A stretch of 64,000 nt of DNA from Ostrinia nubilalis (Eukaryota > Arthropoda > Insecta > Lepidoptera > Crambidae): the NCBI RefSeq assembly GCF_963855985.1, contig NC_087104.1, positions 9,610,001 through 9,674,000 of the forward strand, read 5' to 3'. Below are positions 32,961 through 44,900 of the stretch, piece by piece. The translations under genes were made by a program, and so were the position numbers. How positions within the stretch are numbered: the stretch's first letter is position 1; the number at the start of each line of letters is the position of its first letter. The notes beneath the pieces are model-generated. The model searched no databases. It saw only the letters and a list, made by a program, of their open reading frames with translations, and was not told the origin of the DNA.

Positions 32961-35900
32961 CGCGGCGTGCGGTGACGGTGACGCTCGTTCGTGCCGGTAT
33001 CGGCTCCCTTTATAAACTATGCGACACGCTGACATGGGCTTTTGATATGGCCTACCTAGATAGGTACAACAATGGATAAAATAACACAATTAACAATTTG
33101 AGATGTAGGAGTTACATTATGACCTTAATTAACACATACCTAGTTAAGAATCACTATACCTCAGCCTCATGCAACAAGGACACTAGAAAGATTTTTCGTC
33201 CATTTGAGCTGAAATAATAAGATAGGGTCATACCTACCATCATTCGTGTTGATGAAGACATTTTTAGTTAAATGAAGGCTGTTGTTTATCGATCTTGAGG
33301 ATAAGCTCAAATGTCAATAGCGTCTGTGGTTGTGGTTTTCAAGTAAGATAAGCCGGTAATACAATATTATAACTACGCATTTATCTTTGGCAGTAACGTC
33401 CTCTACAAAACTTACTCCTACTTATAGGGTAGGCCTAGCAGGAAATATTTTGCACTCCCGTCTATTTGGCTCGTTTATTCAATATCATAAGTAGTAATCG
33501 ACTTTTTGAAGTAAGTAATCGACTTCCTGCAGTTATAATATTTTACTGGAAAGTCCTTCGTCCGCGATCCTCCTTTTCTTGGATTCTCAATTCGATCGCT
33601 CTATAAATCTAGAAAACATCTAAGTATGTAAAGAGAAAGCGAAAGATTGGTTTAAGATTCCGACACTTGTTGATGGAGTAATAAACTTGGATGATGTTGA
33701 TGATGAGCGCTACAAAGTAGGTGGGTAGGTAGGTAGCTGGTAATGTATAGCTAGGTAATTTAAATTGTATGTTGCTTCTTTTTATTGGGTAGGTACCTAC
33801 TCTATAATTCACACTTGAACAGTTTCGAGAAAAACGCGATCAAAGTTGAAATTTTATTTTGGGGTGTCTACAATTAATTACGCAAATATTTGTAAAAAAA
33901 AATATATGGGCTTATAGAGCTAAACTCAAAGTTTATTTTGATATGAGGTTTTTGTATTTTAATTAATATTTTGTATTTAAAATTATTAAAAAACTGTTTA
34001 TGTTATGGATTAACTAAGTTTTCGTTCGATACTTACTTACTACCCATGAATGCAGTATGATTGTTCCTTACTGCGTTTATCAGTAGTTTTCGTTACTTAC
34101 GGTACATGTGTTAAATGATTGATTTAAATTTTAGTTCTTACAACGTAATATATGCGCCGTATCTTTACAACTTACTGCATTTATGAGTGGGAGTGTGAAT
34201 CAAAATAATTAATCAAAACTTTAAATGCGCAGTAATAATACAATTATACTGCGCTTATCATAAGCCAATAACGCTTTCATGTTGAACTTTCCCAAATGAC
34301 CAAGGGGTAAATGAAACAAGTATTACAAAATAATTGCTGAGATCGCTTGTTATTAAGGCTTGGTATTTCTTCTAAAGTAGGTATTTCGCGCTGTCAAAAT
34401 CTGCGCGCGCAATTCTTCGCCGAAAACAGCGCGTCAAAGAGCTCCCGCCACAATTTCCAGCTACACAGTATAGAAATACGCAGTTGGTTAAGTTAGGTTG
34501 ACTTCCTTCCCTTCAAGCGTCACACTCACAATTCGAAAGGGTAATTTGACGGTGTTTGGGGAATTCTAGGAATAAATACAGAGTCTCCTCATTGAGATTG
34601 AGACATTTCAATTTGAGATTTCACTTGACATTGAACACAATCTGAAATGGATTTTTCAAACACTTGTAAAAATAAAAAGTAATTAAATCAAAGGCACTAA
34701 GTAGTATTGATATCAACTTCGAAGAAAATGACTGCCAAAATTACTTTCTACCCGTTCCACACGTCTTTCATGAATTATATTAAGGTATTGTTAAACTAAA
34801 TTTCAAGTAGATTGAACCAAGGAATCACTTTGTCCCATACAAACTTTGCCCCCTTTTTTCACCCCCTTCATTTCATGACCCCATTTCGGAAAATCTTTTC
34901 TTATGAGATGCCTACGTCATAAAAAGAACACACCTTCCAACTTTCAGGTCTCTACGATATCCGTCAGTCATTTAGGACAAAGCATTTTTATTAGTTGTTC
35001 AAAACTCTATCGTTCCAGGTATGTCATTGACAGGAGGGCGCTACTATCTTAATGGGTTATTCATAAGTCCCAACTTTATGCCACTTGACATTTCAGAATC
35101 GTTTGACTTTAGATACCTAAGCGATTTGATATTCGGAGTCTTTTAATGAAATCAAGTTCTGAAATAACTTGAGGTGTTGTACCCGATCAAGCTTTTCATT
35201 GCAGGACAGTTAAATAGTTTTATTATTAGTTTCTTCTCTAAGTCTTAATTTGTCAGAGTAGGTAAAGGCTCCATGAGAGCAAAATTTAGGTTTATAATAG
35301 TTTTTAATTTTTTTCTTGAAATATTTGACGCCTTGTAATCTCTTGTAATCTCTCGTTAATATAGGTCCACACAAATAAAGAATGTTTGACTTCGACTTTA
35401 ATAATTATGCTCTTACATAATTATAAATAAACTAGCTTTCCGCCCGCCGCTTCGCCCTCGTGGAATTTTTTGGTTTTTATATAACCTATTACACTCAGAT
35501 ATAATGTGGCTTTCTATTGGTGAAAGATTTTTTAAAATCAGTTCAGTAGATCCCGAGATTACCCCTTACAATTTAACAAATATACAAACACACAAACTTT
35601 ACCTCTTTATAATATTAGATTATAGATAGGTAATTTGAAACCCTATTTTGTTTTATTCTTTTTTTTATTTTAAATATTTCACGATCCAAACTAATATTTA
35701 CTGTAAGTAAATGCTAAATAGTAAATATTAGTTTGGATTGTGAAATATCCTACTAATATTATAAAGGCGAAAGTTTGGATGTCTGGATGTCATGATGTCT
35801 GGATGTTTGTTACTCTTTCACGCAAAAACTACTGAACGGATTTTGTTGAAACTTTACAGTATTATTGTTTATAACCCAGATTAACATTATGACGATATGT

Positions 35901-38900
35901 GGCAAATAAATTTCAATAAATAAATAAGACGTGTCTAAAAGCGTCATCTATCGTCATTGGTTAAAATCTACAGCACTGGACAAACTACGGTATGACGTTC
36001 GTAAATATTCATTCGGGGGAAACCGTGAAACGCCATCTATCAACATGGGTAAAATGAGGTAAAACATCATATCTAACGGGGGTAAAACGAGGTCCACGCG
36101 AACGAAGTCGCGGGCGGCCGCTAGTTTATAATAGGTAGCTTTCCCTCCGCAACCTTATTGGTATTCCATGTATGTGTCTTTTAACTGAGTTCTGTTAAAC
36201 ATTTCATGTAAAATTTGTCCAATTATAACTCTATTTACATCTGCATCTGTAAGCAAGGATTCATGTTCTCCAGCCCAGATGCCGAGTAAACAGAATCGTC
36301 TTTCAGTGACGTGCAGCTGCCCCTATATTTGACCCACTGACCTAATTTTTTATTATTTATTTGTGTCAGTGTGCTCTTCTAAAGAGTGAAGACGATTGTA
36401 TATAGGTACTATTAAAATGTAATTTTAACTCATTGGTTTTGTCTCATATTTGAGGAATGTATCATGAGTAGAGTCTTAGCTTAAAAGGATGCCAACGATT
36501 TAAATTTCAATAGGTAGACAAAATTCAGAATTCTTAATTATCAAAAATTTTAGCTTTCTCCAGTAACACTGGTATTATTATACTGTGACTCATCAAAGTC
36601 ATCATTGTCAAAAATATTGACAAATCGAGAACTGTCACGGCCAAAAAACTGGCACGCGTCCGTCCTCCGTAAGCGCCACCGCGCGACTGATTGAGATTGT
36701 CCAAGCCGTCATGGGCGATTTTTTCCACATTTTTTAACATAGTAACTAAATAAGACGCAAAATAAAAATTTCATCCGTTAAAAGCCCTCAAGTTATTTCT
36801 GAACTTTAGTTTAGTAAAAGATTCAGAATCTCAAATCGCTTATTTTAAAAATAAAACCATAATTAGAAAACGAATAGAGGTAACTTTGGGAATTTATTCT
36901 ATCGAGTCAACTTCATCAAATCGTGTTTCCATCCGTTAATAGCCCTAGAAAATATCCTCAACTATGCCCAAAAAAAATCTTAGCCTTTTATTTTACTGTT
37001 TAGTACCTCAAAAATGAAAAATGAAAACCTCATTTTCGCCATTTTCTCTGTTACCTGGCCTTATGGCACCCACTTTTAGATCTTAAATATACCAATCTAA
37101 TAAAATAAAGACTCGGTCGTTCGTTTCAGCCGAAAGAAGTCGACTGCTGGACAACGGCCTCCCCCAAGGATTTCCACAAAGACCGGTCCTGTGCCGCTCG
37201 CATACAGGCACCTGACGCGACCTTCACCAGATCATCGGTCCACCTAGTGTGAGGCTTGCCCAAGCTGCGTCTTCCAGCTCATGGTCGCCACTCAAGAACT
37301 TTCCTGCCCCAGCGGCCATCAGACAACTTATAGTGTCTCCAACCTTCAGAGGAGTGGGTACAGCACGGCATTTGACATGATTTTTGTCTTATCCATTAAA
37401 GACCCATTTGTTGAGAGGCTCTATTGAGGCAATCGAGGATTGAGCTTAGATCCTCCACGTTCTCAGCCATGACGACGATATCGTCCGCGAATCAAAGATG
37501 GGTGATGTACTCGCTGATGATATTTATGCCCAATCCGCTCCAGTCCATAAGCTTGAAAACATCTTCCAGAGTCACTCTGTACCACTGTGGTAGTGAACAG
37601 TTTTAGAAATATGACATCTCACTGTCTGACCCCTCGCTCCAACTGAAGTCCTGATCCCGGAGACGGACTGACATTGTGGCCTATTCGTACAAGCCCTTCA
37701 ACGATTATATCTATAGTAAATTTGGCACCGTTGGAGAGACTGTAGCTTGAAGAGAGGTCTTTCTCATAGACCACAAATGCCAGACAAAGTTGCTGATTAC
37801 TTCTCCTCAGTTTTCTGCCATAGATAAGTATTGTGGTCTATCATACTAAAGACTTATCGGAAACCGATTTGTTCGGGAGGCTAGATGTCGCGTGAAACCA
37901 TTCATGATGGCTCTCAAAAACAGAATCAGAAGTGAGATGGGTATAAAATAAATTCTTCAACAAGGTTTTGTTACCTTTTTTGAAGAAGAGTATCACCACA
38001 CTTCTGTGCCATGCCGTAGGTGTTTTTCCCTCAAGGATGACGGAATCGAATAGCTTCTAAAGAGCCTTTAGTACCGGCGTTCCGCCTGATTTCAGAAGCT
38101 CAGCCGTTATTCCATCATCGCCCGGTGCCTTGTTGTTTTTCTGTTTGAGAGCCATTCTAATCTCGTACAGACACGTCCGGGATATCTTCGGTATAATGTC
38201 GGGTCAATCTAGCTCTTGGGTCTTCGGCTAGATTTGTCATTTGGACAGGTTTTCAACTTCTTCCAATAACGTAAGAGTCAGCCACTGCGTTCATAACATG
38301 TTAACACCTAGGCAGCACTCTGACAATCCTTAGTATGTACGCAGTATAATTGTAATTACTGCATTAATATTAAGTACAAGTCATCTGTTTTTCCTATGGA
38401 AACATAATATCAGTGTGTGTTTAAGTGGAATTACTGCACATATACTATGTGCAAGGTGAACTTAACAATTGTAGAAACATAATAAGAATGATGTAATTGG
38501 CACATACTGCACTATTACTGTGTAGCAAATTAAGTAAGCACGAGTATTCACGTAATATTAAGTTATTATGTGCTCTTACTGCTAACATTAGAGATGAAAC
38601 GGATATCCGGTAACTATCCGGTAGGCCGGATATCCGGCCTAAATTTACTATCCGGCCGGATACCGGATAGTAACTCACTATCCGGCCGGATACCGGATAT
38701 TAAAAAACTACGACATTTTCCTATTAATAAAATGAAATACATTATAATCTTTGACGTAAATATCAATAAAATGGCTTATAAGAATGACTGCTTTTATTTA
38801 AAGTCCAAAAAGTTACAAAAAAGCCATATTAAGGCGTTTAAAAAAAAATTTTTTTTTCTGGGCTAATCACTCTAATGACGAATACATAAATAGTAAACAT

Positions 38901-41900
38901 CTGTTAATGTCGAAATATTGCCATATAAAAAGGCGATCTTTTTTTCACTGATGGTCTGGTGACAATATGATGCATGCAGTTCAGTCAGATTACGCAGCAA
39001 GTAAACTAATTTATTTTTGCTATTCAATCACACACTCACTATAGCAACCTTATGCCCGTTTTCACCATCGATCCCTTAAGCGTTTGCTAACTAAATATCA
39101 CTTTGGTTAAACGATCGCCTAAACTGCCCACTAACCTAAGTTCGTTTTCACCATGCTATAGTAAACCTAAGTAGGGACTCTTTTTGTCAGGTGGCGTTTC
39201 TTCGTGCGCCTAGTGACGTTTGAAAAACCGGTATTTTCCGATAAAATATTTTATTGGGAATATCTTACGTATTTCACAGAAACAAATGAAATAAAAGTAA
39301 AACTAAGAAATAGTTGACCAAAACTGATGTCTTTTTGTATTTTTGAGTTATTATTAAAGACAAAAAAGATATTTGGGCTATTATGTAATCTGTGGTTTGG
39401 GTGCATAATGTAATTCCTTTGCCTTAAAAAAAGTAAATGTCAAGATGACTGCTGCACCACAATAAATGAAAATGAAAATGTACATATTGATTTTGATAGA
39501 TATTTTGTTGAGTTCTGTGTGTAGTTTTGTGCGATTTAACGATAAAAACGACAATGGAAAAAAGAAATGAAGCAAAATTTTTCCCTCAAGGAAAAAGATA
39601 AATTGGTTATAATTTTACTTGCCCACAAGGATACTGTACGAGCACGTCAGCATCGACCGCGACCTACGTGCTAGCCGACTGGCCCATGAACCCTCAACGT
39701 GCACCGTAGGCATTCTACACCGACGGCACATTGGACTGGACACATTGAATTGTGTAAATCTTGTATATAGCAATAGCATAACAGTAATAAACCAGATATC
39801 AACCGTCCGCGTTGTGTTTTATTTACCCCCACTGAGGCCAAGAAAGCCTTAGTGCAGCCCTCCTTCCTATCAAATCTTTATTATATCTAATTATAAGGTA
39901 TTGTTAGGGCTCTAGGGACTACAAACGAAGCCAGAAATCTAGCTTGGTTATCAGATAAGTTATGAGTGACCAATACCTACTATCTATACACCGTATGTAA
40001 TCCTGTCTCACTATAATATTATTATGTGGCCGCCTAAATAAACTTGAGTGAAAAAGTGTTTCCACTGTCTCAATTGCATAAAAAGCTCCAAAAAAATCAT
40101 TTAATTCAGTTTCCATTCTGCCGAATAGGCGTGATTGACAATATAACTGTCACCTAACACTTAGGCGGCCGAAAATCGGGCCCCTGTTTTAAAGTGATCC
40201 CATAAGGCCTAAGGTGTCCCTTATGTGTTGGTGAAAACGAAATTCCTGTTAGGTATTACCTAATATTACATAAAGGTCGCTTTAAAATTAGGGATTGATG
40301 GTGAAAACGGGCATAGATCACCTGAATTGATCTGCCCCCTAGACAAGTGGCAAAATCTGACATTATATTCGGACGGATTCGATTTTCGAAAAGTGTGATT
40401 AGTCTAGTCTACTAATAGACCCACTGATCGCGTTCGAAGCACCTGTGCGGCGCTAAAATCGTCACGACATGCAACGAGACAATGGGTCAACTATCCGGCC
40501 GCCGGATATCCGGCTATCCGGCCTAGCAGCTGGCCGGATATCCGGTATCCGGTATCCGGCCAAACAACTATCCGTTTCATCTCTAGCTAACATAGTATGT
40601 GAAGAAACCTAAAATATGTCTTTACTGCGTTTATGATAACATGTATCTTCCGTTCTAAGATAGATAGAAAAAAACGGGTCTTTGATTCTTATAGATCGCG
40701 ATGTCAGGATTCAGAATATTCAAAACAATCATAAATGCAGTAAGTGGTACTTACTGCGTTTATAAATTGTGCGGCAGAATTTATTACCCAATAAACTTGT
40801 ATTATAATTATTTACTCGTATCTTACATCCTACCTATGTTTGATAGAGCTGTGTCGCTGAAAGTACTAAAAACCAAGTTTCATGAAAGTATGATTGACAT
40901 AATTGACAAGAATTAAAAGTGGTTAAAATCCGTTAATTTAAAAATAACCGAACACGTATTATTTATTTGTATTGTTGTAAGTAATAGGTTGTTACACCCT
41001 TATTTACATCTAAGCTATCGCATCAACCGATCAGCTACTTACACTGAAAGGAACTAATTTCTGATAAAAACTCAGTCCATACGTCTTGGACAAAGTATCG
41101 TGCGCGAGGCAAATCGAATAGCATCGTACCTACCTACATTTACCTAGATTAGAGTTCGAAATTTATCTTTTTTGGTAATCCTTGTTTGGGAACCTAGGTA
41201 TCGCATTTATGCATAATATAGTTACTTAAACCAACACTGTTGACCCAGTGCCTGTAGAAATAGAAAAATTCGCTAACTTATTTAATGGTATTCTCGTGTA
41301 GACGAAGGGTTCCTTTACCATTAATTACTACCGTTACCATCCTAGAAAATTTAGTTTCCTATTGGTATTATTAAAATTGGACAAAAAAGTAGGTACTTGT
41401 ATGGTATGTTCCCCTTTTAATTTTTTATGGTGGTTATAGTCTTAGATTAATAAAACGTTATAGTTGTAAATAAGCCACATTCTGTGAAAATTACATCATA
41501 GCTTTAGTGTAACACCTTACTCTACCCTCTACCTACAGTGCTACTACAGGGTATACCCTATCTATGGTATACCGTCCGCTGATAGACCGACAAACTTACA
41601 TCAGTGTTTATCTGTTGTGTAGGACTGTAGGCTATACCCGGGAACCCCCTTTTAGGTACCCAAAGAAGACGTAGTGAAGCGATCACGCAAATGAATCTGT
41701 CACATAGTCTAGGGCCTAGGCCATACGTGCTCTGTGGTTTAGGCTGTGCTCGCACTCTTTTATTAATAGTGTTGACGAAAGAGTGCATGTAATAAAACCT
41801 GATAAAACTTTTAAGCTTCAAAGTAGTTACTTAATATCTTCTTTTGTCTCCACCGCATTGCCAATAATATTTTGGAACTACTCTGATATCTACAGGAAAT

Positions 41901-44900
41901 TTAATGACAGTATCATTTCACCCTAATTATTAGGTCATTACAAATACTTACTACGATACGATAAGCTGATCATCTTTTGTTTTGGAGTTAAATCTACGAA
42001 TATAACTAGGTAGTACGGTACTTACCTAATCAACGATGGAGATAAGTAATGGGTATTTCGCCGAAACAGTAAATTTTCTGTGTCCAGGCAGGCGAACACA
42101 TGTTTTTTTATATCTATCTGTATAAAACTATTTTTATGGGAAAGTTCATCAACAGTTTTATTTGTTTTTGCTATTACAATAGCAGAAACTACAAATAATA
42201 CCGTAGAAAAACTTAATCAAAAGTCGTTTTTCTAATTTCCTTGTTATGTCCATTACTGTTGTTTGCCAAAATGAAGGCTCATTATAACAAATTGAAGCGT
42301 AATTTAATTCTAATAGCACTCTCTTTACATTTGAGAAACGTTTGGCTATCGGAAAATAAAAACTTTAAATGTCAAATACTTATAGGAAGAAAATAAAGTA
42401 AAGTTAAGTTCTTGTCCAGGTCAAAAGTATAATTTCCCTGGGTCTTCGTTTCGACCATTGTTGTAACGAAACGAAAAAACTTAGAATGTAACGCACTGCA
42501 CCACTACACTCGGCCATTTCGTCCCAAGAGGCCATTGAGGCAGGACAGTACGTCGTTGATCAGTTTCGCGACAAATCGCATAAATAGGTCCCTCCTTGGG
42601 TTTTTGAAATAGAAATAGAAATAGAAATATTTATTTGTCTTTGAATAGGGTGTACAGAAGGTCGAAAATAACAAAATAACAAATTAATTTGTTTACTAAA
42701 AAGTCAATTTCTTTGGACGGTTTTTTGCAGCTAAACAATGGATTAATTTTATTGTTTATTTACACAAATGTAGTGTCTGTAGGGGTAAACCCATGATTTA
42801 AATAGTAAATGCATAGGGTAAATAGGTTTTTGTCTGTGGTGTCTTTTAGGCATAAATCTAATTTCTTTGGTCCTAATTTCCTTGTTTTCCGTGGCATAAA
42901 ATGACCTAGGAAATTATAAAAGACCATTAATAATTCGGCGTAAAGTCAAATTTTGAGTATTTCTTTATTGGAATAAGTTTAAAATTTACATTTTAAGAAA
43001 TAGGTATCAGAATAGATATAGAAAAACTTGTTTTTAACTTTTAACTCAATCTACTGCATTTATCTTCCTTATTTGTTTAAAAAGGTCGTAATGATATAAT
43101 ATTCATTGGCATGTTTGCTTGCGAAAGTACACAAAAATGGGTCGAACAAAAAAAAAGCAAACCACAGAAGAAAACTTAGAGAAAAAAATATTTATAATAA
43201 TTTCCTTGGCTACCAAAAATTTATGACCTCATAACTTTGTTTCTAAAACGAATTATGACACCCCTTCTAGATATATTAGCTTAGTTTTTACTACTTAATG
43301 CAATGGGAAACTAAAAATAGTTAAAAACAAAAATAAAATTCGTGCCAAGGAAATTAGGCAAAATTGACCATTTTTGGCGAAATACCCTAATTCGCTGCGT
43401 AATCGCTGTATTAAACATTGTAAATAATGAAACTACCTTCACTTATTTATCTTTGTGTGCCTATTAAATTAACATTATGTATCTTTGTAATTTTAAGAAA
43501 TAGCCCCCTGAGGTATTATACCTACCTACATAAAAGGAGACCGCAGCCCACAGATATTATGTGCCCCAGCCAATGATATTATGGTACGTTTACACGCTTG
43601 CCAAGCCTTCGCAAGCGGCAAACAGCTCCAAGCCTCCACAAATCTCGTTTGGCGTTTGAAAGGAGTTTACACGCTTGGGAACGCGTCAGTCTGCAAGATA
43701 GATCCAAGCATGGCGGACACCGAACTTGTAACGGCTATTGCATTTGGTTTATCGTACTTTTATTTAAAATGCAAGCAAAGTGAAACAAAAAAAAGAAAAA
43801 CTCGACGACAACGAAGATGGTGGATGAAAAAGATTCATCGAAATCGTACCAGGTAACTACTATTTTGGTGTAACCATTATCTGTTGTAGTTACGTTATTC
43901 CACAATATTTACTGTACCTATATTTTATTTGTTACAGACAATTTATAGAAGAGAAATTTAATGAACTTTTATATGAACCTTCTGGCGAGTTTGATAACTT
44001 CTGCCGAATGAGCTATACCGATTTTGAATTTTTACTGCAGAAAATTTCACCAATGATATCCAAGCAAGATACAGACTTCAGAGATGCTATACCGGCCAAA
44101 TTTCGTCTTGCCATTACGCTACGATTTTTAGCATCTGGTGATTCTTACAAAAGCCTTCACTACATGTTTAAAGTATCTGTCTCTATGATATCAATAACCA
44201 TTCGTGAAGTTTGCCGATCTCTTAATGAAATTCTAAAGGATCTAGTTAAGGTAAGAATAAAAGAAAAAATTGTTATACATTTGTTTAGGTTTTAATTGAT
44301 TCATAGGAAACTTTTTTACAGCTTAATTATTTAACTTTATATTTAACCTTAAATAAGAATTATTTTGACGACTCAAAATCTTCGAAAGCATTCAATAAAG
44401 CTAAGTTTATAATGTTGGTGTCTCGCGGGGGTGGGTTGAGGATTTGGTCCGATATTATACGAATAGATGACAGGGGTGCTGTTGATGTAGAATATGTAGA
44501 TGGAGCTGGAGGTATTGGAGTTGGTATATGTTCTGTTGTGTTTGGCACTGAATGAGAGGTTTCTGTGTATGGAGAGGGAAAAAAACTTTGAGTGTTATGT
44601 ATAGGTTCAGAATAAACGCTATTAACTGATGTTGGCCGACTCTGAATGACTTGAGGAGATGGTGTATGGCGTGAATATGAACCAGCAATTGAGGAAGGTC
44701 GAGAATAATATTGAGGGTATGGTGTATGACGCTCATTTGATTTTTGACTGATTCTGTTTATAAACAACCCATCTATTTGGTACATCATAATTTTTCGTTC
44801 ATCATTTGGCAGTTCACGTAGCTTTATAGCCAATAATTTAGCATATAGATCGCAATCATCTTCTTTGTAAGGAGGTCTATTTTCATTCTGTTTTTGACTT

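Larger units (their letters stand above)
34051..40763 (+). repeat. Dispersed TTACTGCGTTTAT motif array, split by insertions
   Basis: The 13-mer TTACTGC(G/A)TTTAT or close variants occur at 34068-34080, 34172-34184, 34246-34258, 38431-38443 (weaker), 40622-40634 and 40751-40763. Shorter TACTGCA-type matches lie at 38355-38368, 38513-38524 and 38576-38582. Inverted copies lie at 34051-34057, 34223-34235 and 40731-40743. The last pair forms a hairpin. The motifs lie outside the inserted repeat copy B, the RTE pseudogene and hAT-like element C, so removing those brings the array together into roughly 2 kb. Its identity is unknown. Confidence 0.6.

Noticed and set aside
43089..43112. A possible third CAATGATATT micro-element (AATGATATAATATTCATT)
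   Set aside because: The arms do not match the 10-bp ends (ATTCATT instead of ATCATTG), and the flanks GGTCGT and GGCATG are not duplicated.
43581..43856. The first ATG at 43581 as the Harbinger transposase start
   Set aside because: It overlaps the target duplication and inverted end; the ATG at 43710, which begins [13 protein letters not shown], is a more sensible start in the same frame.
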